30,767 bases of DNA from Euryarchaeota archaeon UBA24 (GCA_002503845.1 DASO01000010.1:29840-60606), one strand, 5' to 3'. Counted from the first letter of the stretch, positions 16,496-24,812 are shown. The notes: generated by a model from the sequence alone, not told the origin. Program-made: numbers and translations.

Positions 16496-16583
16496 CTATA
16501 CATATTAATGACTGGTTATAAGAGCAAAAATAAGGACTGTCAAGTGGAAGAATTTGACCCCGTATTTTTCCTTTATAAATAAC

Positions 16584-17546
16584 ATGACTGACACACGTAT
16601 TCGAGAATTCGAAAAAGAAGAAAAAGAGACTGAAAATGAAGTAGAAGAAGGTGTATGTTCTGAATGTGGAGGTAGGTTGGTAAACGATGAAGAAAGGGCA
16701 GAGGTCATCTGTGAAGATTGTGGCCTAGTTACAGAAGAAGATAGAATTGATCCAGGTCCAGAATGGCGAGCATTCAATCCGCAGGAACGGGATAGAAAAT
16801 CGAGGGTCGGAGCACCGACGACCACCATGATGCATGACAAGGGTCTTTCAACCAACATTGGGTGGCAAGACAAAGATGCATATGGAAAATCCCTTTCGCC
16901 GCGTCAAAGGGAGAAAATGCAGCGATTGCGAAGATGGAATGAGAGATTTAGAACGCGGAATTCAAAGGAAAGAAATCTGAAACAAGCACTGGGAGAAATC
17001 GATAGAATGGCGTCGGCTCTCGGCCTTCCAGAAAATGTAAGAGAAATGGCATCTGTGATATATCGCAGAGCACTAAACGATGATTTGCTTCCAGGTAGAT
17101 CCATAGAAGGAGTAGCCACTGCAGCGTTATATGCATCCGCGAGGCAGACCGGAACGCCTAGAAGTTTAGATGAAATTTCGGATGTCAGTCGGGTTGATAA
17201 GATGGAACTTACCCGAACTTATCGATATATTGTACGTCAATTGGGATTGGAAGTTCAGCCAGCAGATCCCGTGAGTTACCTCCCAAGATTTACATCTGAA
17301 CTAAATCTTTCTGAAGAGGCAGAAAGAAGGGCGAGAGAATTACTCCAGGCTGCGAAGAAAGATGGATTGCATAGTGGGAAGAGTCCAGTTGGGCTTGCTG
17401 CTGCTGCCATTTATGCAGCGGCATTGCTAACAAATGAGAAAGTAACTCAGTCAGAAGTGAGTGAAGTGACAGATGTTAGTGAAGTCACGATTAGGAACAG
17501 GTACAAGGAACTACTAGAGTCTGCTGAGGCAGGAACGGCCGCTTAA
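16584..17546 (+). CDS. tfb: transcription initiation factor IIB (TFB)
   Basis: Binds TBP-TATA and the BRE and recruits RNA polymerase. From ATG 16584 (320 aa) the protein has an N-terminal zinc ribbon with C25, C28, C43 and C46, the B-reader/linker segment GPEWRAFNPQERDRKSRVGAP, and DKGLSTNIGWQDKDAYG, which is nearly identical to haloarchaeal TFBs in my memory. Two cyclin repeats follow: one around LKQALGEIDRMASALGLP with YRRALNDDLLPGRS, the second from about residue 210 (RFTSELNLSEEAERRA) to the end. A frame open from TTG 16554 adds ten residues that homologues lack, so ATG 16584 is chosen. It is convergent with aIF2-beta. Confidence 0.96.
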   Translation: MTDTRIREFEKEEKETENEVEEGVCSECGGRLVNDEERAEVICEDCGLVTEEDRIDPGPEWRAFNPQERDRKSRVGAPTTTMMHDKGLSTNIGWQDKDAYGKSLSPRQREKMQRLRRWNERFRTRNSKERNLKQALGEIDRMASALGLPENVREMASVIYRRALNDDLLPGRSIEGVATAALYASARQTGTPRSLDEISDVSRVDKMELTRTYRYIVRQLGLEVQPADPVSYLPRFTSELNLSEEAERRARELLQAAKKDGLHSGKSPVGLAAAAIYAAALLTNEKVTQSEVSEVTDVSEVTIRNRYKELLESAEAGTAA

Positions 17547-17567
17547 ATTTATTTAAAATTGAAAAAT

Positions 17568-17972
17568 TTACTCTATTTTCGATAGAATCCCGCAGCCTTC
17601 GCAATGGATCATCAGGGAGTTATTTTTTTCTTGAAGTTTTGTATCAGGGAGACCACAATCAGGACAAATAACATAGGTTTTAGAGAAGGACTTAATGACC
17701 AACGAGACACGGTCGGTTGAAAAGGATCCAGTCAGTCTTGCGCGGCCCGTCTCGTCGATATTCGCACTGGTTCCAAATTCATTTTGAAGGAATTTGAGGA
17801 CTAAATCTGCTTCCCGGTTCAAAACCTCAACTGTATTCTTGAAATTTTCATATACAGTGACATTTCCTTCTGGTCGGACCACGGGGTCGGGTAAATTCCA
17901 TCGAGAATGGGTAGAAACAACTTCGGGCATTGTTTCGAATGCTTGGGTCAATAGATCCTCATAATTAGACAT
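17568..17972 (-). CDS. translation initiation factor 2 subunit beta (aIF2-beta)
   Basis: One subunit of the aIF2 heterotrimer that delivers initiator tRNA to the ribosome. The 134 aa show a core with VRPEGNVTVYENF (32-44), FLQNEFGTSANIDETGRARLTG (about 61-82, cited in part), and a C-terminal zinc ribbon with C103, C106, C124 and C127. Length matches archaeal aIF2-beta. The 21-base gap to TFB (17547-17567) is nearly all A/T and can terminate transcription from both sides. A 7-bp inverted repeat (17996-18013) lies 24-41 bases upstream of the start. Confidence 0.94.
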   Translation of the reverse strand: MSNYEDLLTQAFETMPEVVSTHSRWNLPDPVVRPEGNVTVYENFKNTVEVLNREADLVLKFLQNEFGTSANIDETGRARLTGSFSTDRVSLVIKSFSKTYVICPDCGLPDTKLQEKNNSLMIHCEGCGILSKIE

Positions 17973-17995
17973 GTCTGGTTAGAATCGGCCTATCG

Positions 17996-18013
17996 ATATG
18001 AAGCCTTTCATAT
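17996..18013. promoter_or_regulatory. inverted repeat in the aIF2-beta promoter region
   Basis: ATATGAA (17996-18002) and TTCATAT (18007-18013) are exact reverse complements with a four-base spacer. They span the expected TATA/BRE zone of aIF2-beta (minus strand) and lie about 70 bases before the divergent UPF0058 gene. It may be an operator or merely A/T-rich promoter sequence. Confidence 0.35.
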
Positions 18014-18084
18014 ATTGAGTCCCATGCTAACGGGGGTCAGAATTAGCTTATATCCTCTCAAAACATAAATAACTTTGAAAAGAT

Positions 18085-18315
18085 ATGAAAAAACAAGAGC
18101 TTATACATTTACATGGTCTTCTCGCAGAAGTGCCTATATATTGCAAGGAAAACCACGACGTTTCGTTTGATGTACACGAGTATGAAGAACAAGAAATTCG
18201 ACCTACATCAATACATCAATCTAAAACGGATCATAAAAATGCAGTATTCACATTGGCGAAAGGAATTTGTGCTTCTCTTGCGCCGGGAGAAGAAGTAGAA
18301 CAGATTACAATATAA
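18085..18315 (+). CDS. UPF0058 family protein
   Basis: A 76-residue soluble protein with the family text MKKQELIHLHGLLAEV at the N-terminus, EIRPTSIHQSKTDHKNAVFTLA (about 36-57, cited in part) and a C-terminal helix. It has three histidines near the middle and a single cysteine region, but no proven metal site. The family is found in haloarchaea and related methanogens and has no known function. A CTTATATC element (about 18049-18056) lies some 32 bases before the ATG. It is divergent from aIF2-beta. Confidence 0.87.
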   Translation: MKKQELIHLHGLLAEVPIYCKENHDVSFDVHEYEEQEIRPTSIHQSKTDHKNAVFTLAKGICASLAPGEEVEQITI

Positions 18316-18359
18316 TCACGTATTATATCATTTTAACAGAAGTTGACCCTGATTTAGAG

Positions 18360-18725
18360 CTATTCTTGACCGTATCCTTCTTCGGATTTCTCGTGTACAA
18401 CAATATTGAGTATTTTTAGAGGTATATTTCGTAGTTTTTGTCCTATCTCTTTTCGCGCGATTCTCAAAGCGTGTTCCTCACCTTCTGCATTGAAAACAAT
18501 CATTTCTAATTCTAGAGCTACTAAACCGTCGTTGGCTGCTATGAATGCAGGTTCATGCGAGTCACCGCAGTTTGGACAAGTTCTATTTACTGCAGTTATT
18601 TCAACATATTTGAGATCGGGGTTGAGCATATCTCCAGTTTTAGATATTGCGATTCGAACGGCTTCATTAGGAGTTTCAACATTGTATACCGGCACTGCGG
18701 CTTCAAGAGTAACAGCATAATCCAT
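18360..18725 (-). CDS. DUF555 (UPF0212) family protein
   Basis: A 121-residue archaeal conserved protein. Features: MDYAVTLEAAVPVYNVE at the N-terminus, a CPNCGDSHEPAFIAA block with C50 and C53 plus a following His, and a C-terminal half (EEHALRIARKEIGQKLRNIP) with an alpha-beta pattern. The single CxxC plus His could hold zinc or be redox active. No function is established for the family. It is convergent with UPF0058 (44-base gap) and divergent from the glycosylase gene. Confidence 0.9.
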   Translation of the reverse strand: MDYAVTLEAAVPVYNVETPNEAVRIAISKTGDMLNPDLKYVEITAVNRTCPNCGDSHEPAFIAANDGLVALELEMIVFNAEGEEHALRIARKEIGQKLRNIPLKILNIVVHEKSEEGYGQE

Positions 18726-18810
18726 ATCTAGTGTGGCACGTGATCAAAGTAGAAGAATGTTAGCTATATGATTTGAGGAGGAGTTTGGAATACTTAGTCG
18801 GAAAGAATAA

Positions 18811-18827
18811 TCCTTATGTAAAAATAA
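18811..18827 (+). promoter_or_regulatory. TATA-like region of the glycosylase gene
   Basis: An A/T-rich stretch (TCCTTATGTAAAAATAA) is centred about 24-27 bases before ATG 18843, consistent with a leaderless or near-leaderless transcript. Within it, CTTAT and ATAAG form a short inverted repeat that is probably fortuitous. Confidence 0.4.
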
Positions 18828-18842
18828 GAGTAATAACATAAG

Positions 18843-19757
18843 ATGGATTCGGGTGTTATTTTGAATAGTTCCTTATCAGGTGGACTAGATCTACAAGCCA
18901 CCCTAGAAAGTGGTCAGACGTATCTTTGGGATCGTGATGATGGGGAGGATTACCGGGGTTCTGGCCTCAGTGGAGGGGGTGCGTGGTACAGTTCTGTAAT
19001 TGAGGGAAGGGTGGTACGTTTGAGACAAGTGGAAGACCAATTAGAATGGAGGTCCACATCAGATGTGGATGGAGTTATCAGGAGGATTTTGGGGTTAGAT
19101 GATGATTTGGATCAGATAATGAAAATGGGCATTGAAGATTCACTCGTAGAATCTGCTTATTCAACATACAAGGGTATGAGGATTGTTCGGGATCCATTTT
19201 TCCCATGTGTTGTTTCATTTATTTGTTCTTCACAAATGAAGGTTGAAAGGATATTTGGAATGCAACAAAGACTTCGGAGAAAATATGGAGAGAAGGTTAG
19301 ATTTGAAGGAAAGGATTACTATGAATATCCAAAAGTAGAGGTGCTCGCAGGTTTGGATGAATCAGATTTGCGTGAGATGGGGTTTGGATACAGAGCTCCA
19401 TACGTGATAGAGACTGCAAAAATGTTAAAAGAAGACCCAGATGGGGTTGATTATTTCATGGAAGATTATGAGCAAAATAGAGAGAAATTAACTGAGTTGA
19501 GGGGCGTTGGTCAGAAAGTTGCAGATTGTATTTGTTTATTTTCCCTAGGACATCTAGAAGCAGTTCCTCTCGATACGTGGATTAGATCTACGATTAAAAC
19601 TCACTATCCGAATTGTGACCATAAATCATATCAGGATATGTCCCAGGCGGTAAGAAATGAATTTGGACCATATGCAGGGTATGTACAGACATACATTTTT
19701 CATTACCTACGTCATGAAGCTGGCAGGACCAGTAACATAGTAGCTGTAGGAGATTAG
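18843..19757 (+). CDS. 8-oxoguanine DNA glycosylase / HhH-GPD family
   Basis: A base-excision repair enzyme of 304 aa. The N-terminal OGG-like domain contains ESGQTYLW (22-29), the counterpart of the 'GQxFRW' motif. The helix-hairpin-helix with catalytic lysine is LRGVGQKVADCICLF (219-233, K225), followed by PLDTWI with catalytic Asp D244. K and D together indicate a bifunctional OGG1-type glycosylase/AP lyase rather than a monofunctional AlkA. FICSSQMKVERI (126-137) matches the OGG 'SSNN' region, with a change there. The gene stands alone with its own A/T-rich promoter. Confidence 0.9.
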   Translation: MDSGVILNSSLSGGLDLQATLESGQTYLWDRDDGEDYRGSGLSGGGAWYSSVIEGRVVRLRQVEDQLEWRSTSDVDGVIRRILGLDDDLDQIMKMGIEDSLVESAYSTYKGMRIVRDPFFPCVVSFICSSQMKVERIFGMQQRLRRKYGEKVRFEGKDYYEYPKVEVLAGLDESDLREMGFGYRAPYVIETAKMLKEDPDGVDYFMEDYEQNREKLTELRGVGQKVADCICLFSLGHLEAVPLDTWIRSTIKTHYPNCDHKSYQDMSQAVRNEFGPYAGYVQTYIFHYLRHEAGRTSNIVAVGD

Positions 19758-19818
19758 AAAATCATCAAGAGAGGATATAAAGGAGGATTTAACGCGCTGC
19801 CGGTATAAGGAATATGTG

Positions 19819-21252
19819 ATGATAACTGCGAAGAAGATGGCAATGGTGGATCTAAATGCTGCTGAGCTAGGCGTTTCTCAGAAGCAACTAATGGAGTCCA
19901 GTGGTCATGCGGTTGCACAAGCAGTTAAAAAAATTGCAGAGGAGGGGGCAAAAATAGCGATCATAGGAGGTAGGGGGAACAATGGAGGAGATGCATTTGT
20001 TTCTGCTCGTTTTCTTGAAGAGTTCAAGGTAAAAATTTATTTAATAGGTAGGCCAGAATTGATAACAGGGTCAGCTGCCCGGGAAAATTGGGAAGTGCTG
20101 CAGACGTATGGATACGATACTCAAGTTATAAGGGATATCTCAGAATTCAAATTGGAAGATCCGGATATTATAGTGGATGGATTGCTAGGGACAGGGATAA
20201 CTGGCCCTGTTAGAGAACCAGACCGGTCTATAATTGAGATGCTAAATGAAGCAGATTCAACTGTGGTCTCGGTGGATGTTCCTTCAGGTATTGATGCAGA
20301 TAAAGGAAGTGTGGGGATTTCAGTTGATGCCGACTTAATAGTAACATTTCATGATTTAAAACCAGGGATAAAGGAGCATGAGAATGTAATTATTGCAGAT
20401 ATTGGAATTCCAAAGGCAGCTAGTATTTTTGTTGGGCCAGGAGATCTCCTCCCATTGAAACGCCCGAAGGAAAAGCATAAAGGAGACTTTGGACGTGTGA
20501 TGGTGATAGGGGGAGGGCCATACACCGGAGCACCCCTATTGTGTTCATTGGGGGCATTGAGGGCAGGAGCGGATCTTGCATATGTAGCAGTTCCGTCTTC
20601 AATATCGGATGAGGTTCAAGGATATACGCCGGACATAATAGTTGAACCGTTTGATGGCGAAGTATTATTGCCAGAACATATAGATAAATTGATAGAAAAA
20701 TCAAGGGAGATGGACGTCGTAGTTATTGGTCCAGGATTGGGGAACGATGGAAAAACTAAAACGGCAATAAAATTATTTTTGGAAAAGTGCGATGGGAAAG
20801 TAGTTGTGGATGCTGATGCTCTTAAAGTCATTCAGGGTCTCGAGGCTTCAGCGGAAATCATTTGTACACCGCATGCAGGTGAGTTTATAGAGATGGGAGG
20901 GCCAGATCTTGTGGATGGATTGAGTGAAAGAATGGAAATTGTGGAAAAGTTTACTGAAGAGTTGGGTCACGTGGTCGTTGTAAAAGGGGACAGAGATATA
21001 ATCTCAAATGGAAAAGATACTCGTGTCAACCAAACGGGAAATTCAGGAATGACAGTGGGTGGGACAGGGGACATACTTGCAGGGGTGGTGGGGGCATTGT
21101 TTTGTACGCAGGAGAGTTTAACAGCAGCAACAATAGCGGCATACGTAGTGGGTAAATCGGGAGATCTTGCTGTAGAGGAGAAAGGAGGATATGGAATATT
21201 ACCTACAGATTTGCTTCCACATATTCCAACGGCATTAGGAGGAAAAATATGA
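19819..21252 (+). CDS. nnr: bifunctional NAD(P)HX epimerase / ADP-dependent NAD(P)HX dehydratase
   Basis: Repairs hydrated NAD(P)H. The N-terminal YjeF_N epimerase domain has GGRGNNGGDAF (50-60) and VVSVDVPSGIDAD. The C-terminal YjeF_C ribokinase-like dehydratase starts about residue 215 with HKGDFGRVMVIGGG, then VVIGPGLGND, VVDADALKV, TPHAGEF and GGTGDILAG (414-422) with catalytic D418. It is full length (477 aa). GTG 19816 directly precedes ATG 19819; I choose the ATG because homologues begin MIT. The stop overlaps the moaC start by four bases (ATGA). Confidence 0.95.
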   Translation: MITAKKMAMVDLNAAELGVSQKQLMESSGHAVAQAVKKIAEEGAKIAIIGGRGNNGGDAFVSARFLEEFKVKIYLIGRPELITGSAARENWEVLQTYGYDTQVIRDISEFKLEDPDIIVDGLLGTGITGPVREPDRSIIEMLNEADSTVVSVDVPSGIDADKGSVGISVDADLIVTFHDLKPGIKEHENVIIADIGIPKAASIFVGPGDLLPLKRPKEKHKGDFGRVMVIGGGPYTGAPLLCSLGALRAGADLAYVAVPSSISDEVQGYTPDIIVEPFDGEVLLPEHIDKLIEKSREMDVVVIGPGLGNDGKTKTAIKLFLEKCDGKVVVDADALKVIQGLEASAEIICTPHAGEFIEMGGPDLVDGLSERMEIVEKFTEELGHVVVVKGDRDIISNGKDTRVNQTGNSGMTVGGTGDILAGVVGALFCTQESLTAATIAAYVVGKSGDLAVEEKGGYGILPTDLLPHIPTALGGKI

Positions 21253-21722
21253 ATGAAAAACTGACTCACATTGATCACAAAGGAGATGCCAATATGGTAA
21301 ATATTGGAAATAAGAAAGACGTTATGAGAAAAGCAAAAGCTAGAGGTGAAATTAGATTGAAAGCTTCTACTATAGCTGCTATTGAGAAAGATTCAGTGGC
21401 TAAAGGAAATGTATTATCTGTTGCGAGGGTTGGGGCAATTGATGCGGTTAAACATACATGGGAAATAATCCCACTTTGTCATCAAATAGACATAAATGGA
21501 ATTGAAGTAAAATTTTCAGTGGAGAAAGAGAAAGTTATTATGGAAGTCGAGGTCGAGACATTTGGGAAGACTGGATGTGAGATGGAGGCGCTCGTGGGGT
21601 TGAGTATAGGTTTGAACACAATATGGGACATGGTCAAGTCTATTGAGAAAGATGAGAATGGAAAATATCCCACTACCTCGATTGGACAAATAGAAGTTAT
21701 AGAGAAAGTGAAAGGGGACTGA
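21249..21722 (+). CDS. moaC: cyclic pyranopterin monophosphate synthase
   Basis: Second step of molybdenum cofactor synthesis: conversion of the MoaA product (3',8-cyclo-GTP) to cPMP. The 157 aa show NMVNIGNKKDVMRKAKARGEI (in part, 15-35), PLCHQI (75-80) with the conserved Cys-His, GCEMEALVG (109-117) and the catalytic-type Asp in IWDMVKS (D127). It is translationally coupled to nnr by ATGA; a second ATG four bases downstream is out of frame. No other Mo-cofactor genes are in the window. Confidence 0.96.
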   Translation: MNEKLTHIDHKGDANMVNIGNKKDVMRKAKARGEIRLKASTIAAIEKDSVAKGNVLSVARVGAIDAVKHTWEIIPLCHQIDINGIEVKFSVEKEKVIMEVEVETFGKTGCEMEALVGLSIGLNTIWDMVKSIEKDENGKYPTTSIGQIEVIEKVKGD

Positions 21723-21736
21723 GATAGTATTTATCC

Positions 21737-21744
21737 AAGGAGGA
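21737..21744 (+). promoter_or_regulatory. strong Shine-Dalgarno-like site before the FUN14 gene
   Basis: AAGGAGGA is a near-perfect anti-16S match and one of few in the window. It sits 13 bases before GTG 21758, the only in-frame start of the FUN14 gene. A closer GTG at 21750 opens only a ten-codon frame. The site supports internal translation initiation within a nnr-moaC-FUN14 message. Confidence 0.5.
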
Positions 21745-21757
21745 TAAACGTGATTCT

Positions 21758-22072
21758 GTGGAAATTGAAATCCAACAATTAGGACGGGATTTGGGAATCG
21801 GTGCGGTTATCGGGGCGATCATAGGCTTTACAGCTAAAAAAATGGCAAAATTAATTGCAGTAATAATAGGGATAGAAATAGTATTGTTTAGACTTTTAGA
21901 GTCTAGAGGTGTGATTCAAGTTGATTGGGATAAAATTGGAAATTCATTTTTAGGAATTGGGGATGTTGCAGTTGCTAGTGCACCCCCTTCTTGGCTGGTT
22001 TCAATAATATCTACACTATCCATAGGAGCAGGTTTTATGGGTGGTTTTCTTTTGGGATTTAAATATGGATGA
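21758..22072 (+). CDS. FUN14 family membrane protein
   Basis: A 104-residue membrane protein of the FUN14 family: GIGAVIGAIIGFTAKKMAKLIAVIIGIEIVLF (two segments, about 13-44, cited in part) with the conserved glycine pattern and 'KK' loop, and a last helix IGAGFMGGFLLGFKYG ending in the family's G-F-x-x-G pattern. The function in archaea is unknown. It starts with GTG and lies 35 bases after moaC, probably in the same operon. In haloarchaea FUN14 genes often sit near the psmA-SBDS cluster, as here (convergent with SBDS). Confidence 0.85.
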   Translation: MEIEIQQLGRDLGIGAVIGAIIGFTAKKMAKLIAVIIGIEIVLFRLLESRGVIQVDWDKIGNSFLGIGDVAVASAPPSWLVSIISTLSIGAGFMGGFLLGFKYG

Positions 22073-22095
22073 GCGGTGAGAAAATATAAAATAAA

Positions 22096-22806
22096 TTAAT
22101 TTTTATTTGTTATGATTCTAGTTTCTGCTTCACCTTGTGACAAGCCGTTCGCTAAATTGTAGAATTCATCTTGCATTCCGGCAGGGAATCTAACAACACC
22201 GATCCAAGATCCATCATTTTGCCACTCTTCTTTTTCGAGAGTGCCAAATGCTCGAATTTGTGCTTGTGCTTTCCCAGCGTACATGGATGGAAATCGAACG
22301 GCAATGGATATTTCTTCAAATCGAATGGGTATCAGGGGTCGGAGCGCATCGAGTGCGTCCCCAACCTGATTTTCAACAGGTTTTAATGGGTCAACGCGAA
22401 AACCGGCTTGATCGAGTGCGGCTTCAATTCTAGCGGGAGGATGAGGGGCATTATTCATCTGGGGATTGATGGCATTCCGAGTGATTATAGTAATAAGTTT
22501 CCGGTGTTTTTGCGCTTGCATTTCCCGGCGTTGTTCAGCGGTGATTTGGATATCACCTAGCCGTATGACTTCGGGGATGATGGCGAGAGGATCGGTTGTG
22601 TTGAATACCTTTAGTAGGTTTTCTTCTGCTGGTCGATCGCCGCGAGAGACATCTTCAAATACATCCTGTGCTGCGATCACGTCTTCGATGTTTCCATCAA
22701 AATCTCCAGAAGATATCAATAGGGCTGCGTCGGGGTCAACGAGGACTTCAAAACGTGACCCAGATTTTTCTAGACGTGCGATGACTGCTTGGTCTAGCGA
22801 GATCAT
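22096..22806 (-). CDS. ribosome maturation protein SBDS
   Basis: Archaeal SBDS orthologue, which helps release the anti-association factor aIF6 from 50S subunits. The 236 aa have three domains: the FYSH domain (about 1-85; LDQAVIARLEKSGSRFEVLVDP), a three-helix domain (about 90-160; QRREMQAQKHRKLITIITRNAINP) and a ferredoxin-like C-terminal domain (IPIRFEEISIAVRFP onward). It is last in an rnp3-rnp2-psmA-SBDS order, 59 bases after psmA. Eukaryotes and other archaea also link SBDS to RNA-processing genes. Confidence 0.96.
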   Translation of the reverse strand: MISLDQAVIARLEKSGSRFEVLVDPDAALLISSGDFDGNIEDVIAAQDVFEDVSRGDRPAEENLLKVFNTTDPLAIIPEVIRLGDIQITAEQRREMQAQKHRKLITIITRNAINPQMNNAPHPPARIEAALDQAGFRVDPLKPVENQVGDALDALRPLIPIRFEEISIAVRFPSMYAGKAQAQIRAFGTLEKEEWQNDGSWIGVVRFPAGMQDEFYNLANGLSQGEAETRIITNKN

Positions 22807-22865
22807 AAAGAGATATGGGGACGCTTAGGTAAAAAGTGCGTTAGAAGCCGTAAAACAAAAAAGAT

Positions 22866-23621
22866 CTATTTTTTATCGTCTTTATTCGGTTTTGGAACGA
22901 GTTTTAGTTTTTTGATATATTTCGCTACTTCTTTGGCATCTACAGGAGCAAAAAGGGCGGTTTCGGTAGGAATGGTAGCCATTCCAACTCCTTCGGCGTC
23001 CAGTCCATCCTCATTGACTTCTGCCAATGCTTTCAGAGCGAGTTCAATACCATTTTCCAAGGATAGATCTGAAGAGTAATTTTCTTCCAAAAATGTCTTT
23101 ATTTTTGACCTATCAGATCCAATAGATACTGCTTTCCATTCATAAGGGGTTCCAGAAGGATCTGTTTCGAATAAACGGGGAGAACCATCTTCAATTCCTC
23201 CAATAATTAGAGAAGATCCAAATGGTCTTGCACCTCCTATTTGAGTATATTGTTGAATGTGGTCAGTGACAAATTTAGCTAATGCTTCAGCCCCAATTGG
23301 TTCTTGATATCGCAAACGGTTTATCTGGGCCATTTGGCGTGCAAAATCAATTAGCTGTCTTGCGTCCGCGACATGTCCGGCGGATGCAATTCCAATATGG
23401 TCATCTGCTTTGTGGATTTTTTCCACTGAAGAGCGTTCTTGAAGGGGTTGGCGTGTAGAAGTATCCGCTGCCAATACGATCCCATCAGAGGTTCTAATAC
23501 CAATACTAGGAGACCCTCTTTTAACAGCCTCTCGGGCATACTCTACTTGGTAGAGCCTGCCATCGGGAGAGAATATTGTGATTCCCCTATCGTATGCTTG
23601 TTGTTGTGCTTGGCCATGCAT
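22866..23621 (-). CDS. psmA: proteasome subunit alpha
   Basis: Outer-ring subunit of the 20S proteasome. The 251 aa carry the alpha-subunit signature YDRGITIFSPDGRLYQVEYA (9-28) with the N-terminal gate region MHGQAQQQA before it. GSPSIGIRTSDGIVLAAD follows, then GHVADARQLIDFARQMAQ and RPFGSSLIIGG. A lysine-rich tail (KPNKDDKK) ends the protein. The catalytic beta subunit is not in the window. The start is ten bases after the rnp2 stop, so the two are co-transcribed. Confidence 0.97.
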   Translation of the reverse strand: MHGQAQQQAYDRGITIFSPDGRLYQVEYAREAVKRGSPSIGIRTSDGIVLAADTSTRQPLQERSSVEKIHKADDHIGIASAGHVADARQLIDFARQMAQINRLRYQEPIGAEALAKFVTDHIQQYTQIGGARPFGSSLIIGGIEDGSPRLFETDPSGTPYEWKAVSIGSDRSKIKTFLEENYSSDLSLENGIELALKALAEVNEDGLDAEGVGMATIPTETALFAPVDAKEVAKYIKKLKLVPKPNKDDKK

Positions 23622-23631
23622 GCTATATCAC

Positions 23632-24111
23632 TTAAGTAACATCCAGATGGGTTGCCCCAATAAAGTCAGTATCGGTTTGGATATCGATACAGTGACCCCT
23701 GGTAAAGGAAGGAGATATTTTTGTATCAAAAAGTAGTTCTCCAGAAAGAACGGGTTCCGAGGATTCTGAGAGATATTTTTCCTGACAACTTTTGATGGTT
23801 CCACTGACTCCTCGAATGAGAATTCCAACAGGGGATTCGTTTATTTTTGAAATGCAAGTTATACTTGGTCTTGCTATAGATAAAGCATCTCTACGGGTTC
23901 TGATTATCCCCCATCCCGAACCATTTGAAAATTTAAATTGAATAAGAGATAAATCTGCAGCATTCGCGCCGGCATCGCCGAACAATCTGCTCGTAGAAGT
24001 CCATAGTGCATGTTGAAATGAACGTTTGTCGAATTTGGCAGTTGGCCAAGATTCTATCGAGACTACGATATACCGGTAACGCGGTCGGAGGTGTTTTGGG
24101 AGAGGTTTCAA
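23632..24111 (-). CDS. rnp2: RNase P protein component 2 (Pop5 homologue)
   Basis: Protein subunit of archaeal RNase P. The 159 aa begin KPLPKHLRPRYRYIVVSIES, closely matching the family N-terminus, and continue with AGANAADLSLIQFKFSNGSGWGIIRTRRD (about 47-75, cited in part). The C-terminal half is less conserved. The start is TTG at 24111, overlapping the TGA of rnp3 by four bases (TTGA). Pop5 pairs with RPP30 in the enzyme, which matches the coupling with rnp3. Confidence 0.92.
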   Translation of the reverse strand: MKPLPKHLRPRYRYIVVSIESWPTAKFDKRSFQHALWTSTSRLFGDAGANAADLSLIQFKFSNGSGWGIIRTRRDALSIARPSITCISKINESPVGILIRGVSGTIKSCQEKYLSESSEPVLSGELLFDTKISPSFTRGHCIDIQTDTDFIGATHLDVT

Positions 24112-24812
24112 TTGGAATCACCATACTTTCCACGCATCACTCCTAGATCAGCATATTTTCCGGAGAGGTTATCGAGGTTTCTGGAGATGATAGTGCCCCA
24201 TTCCAAAAGGCCTGTTTCAACATCTTCAGGTTCCATTCCGATCAAACTGCCCACGGACATGAGTTCGAGAGGGGAGCGTAATTCAAGGTGAGATGATGGG
24301 TCAGAACTAACCACAAAGGGTGCGTTGTATGCAGAGATAATATCCCATTGTTTTCTGAGACGATTGAGAGATTTGATCCTGTTCTTCCCACTTTCGCGGA
24401 GGATTTCACTGAAATTTATTTCTATCCGGACGTTGTTTTTTTTCGCTTCCTTCACCATAACATGGCTAATATTTTTTTGAGTTCCGAGTGGGTGACAGAG
24501 AACATCGAGATTCTTTTGTTTACTAGCAAAAAGGTTGAGAGAAGTTTCGCCACCACGGATGCACAATAATGGAGTTTTATTTCGATTTCCACCTATATGG
24601 CCACTCAGAGTGGACTGGTTTTTCTCAGAGAGTTCAATTCCAGAGAAAATTTCTATGTTAAATGTATCCGAAATTGTTTGTAAATTTGAATTAGACAGTT
24701 CATTGGGAAGATTCCGGGCTATGATCCCACTGAAGCCATAATCAGAAGCAGTGGCTGCCATGCGGGATAGCGTAGAAGTGCCAATAGGTGTGACACGTAC
24801 TGCTTCGAACAT
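24108..24812 (-). CDS. rnp3: RNase P protein component 3 (RPP30 homologue)
   Basis: A PHP/TIM-barrel-like subunit of archaeal RNase P, partner of Rnp2. From ATG 24812 the protein has 234 aa: MFEAVRVTP at the start, a central DVLCHPLGT and NNVRIEINFSEIL with the family's strand-helix pattern, and PFVVSSDPSSHLELRSP (the conserved 'SSDA' loop). A longer frame opens at 24833, but MFEAV aligns with homologues as I recall them, and a TATA-like TTTACATAT (24833-24841) is centred 25 bases before 24812. It is first in the rnp3-rnp2-psmA-SBDS operon. Confidence 0.92.
   Translation of the reverse strand: MFEAVRVTPIGTSTLSRMAATASDYGFSGIIARNLPNELSNSNLQTISDTFNIEIFSGIELSEKNQSTLSGHIGGNRNKTPLLCIRGGETSLNLFASKQKNLDVLCHPLGTQKNISHVMVKEAKKNNVRIEINFSEILRESGKNRIKSLNRLRKQWDIISAYNAPFVVSSDPSSHLELRSPLELMSVGSLIGMEPEDVETGLLEWGTIISRNLDNLSGKYADLGVMRGKYGDSN

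Noticed and set aside
16554..16583. TTG-initiated extension of TFB
   Set aside because: MTDTRIREF from ATG 16584 matches haloarchaeal TFB starts; the ten added residues do not, and they contain an A/T-rich TATA-like box.
21750..21782. Ten-codon GTG frame directly behind the AAGGAGGA site
   Set aside because: Too short and without features. The Shine-Dalgarno site more likely serves the FUN14 GTG at 21758 despite the long 13-base spacing.
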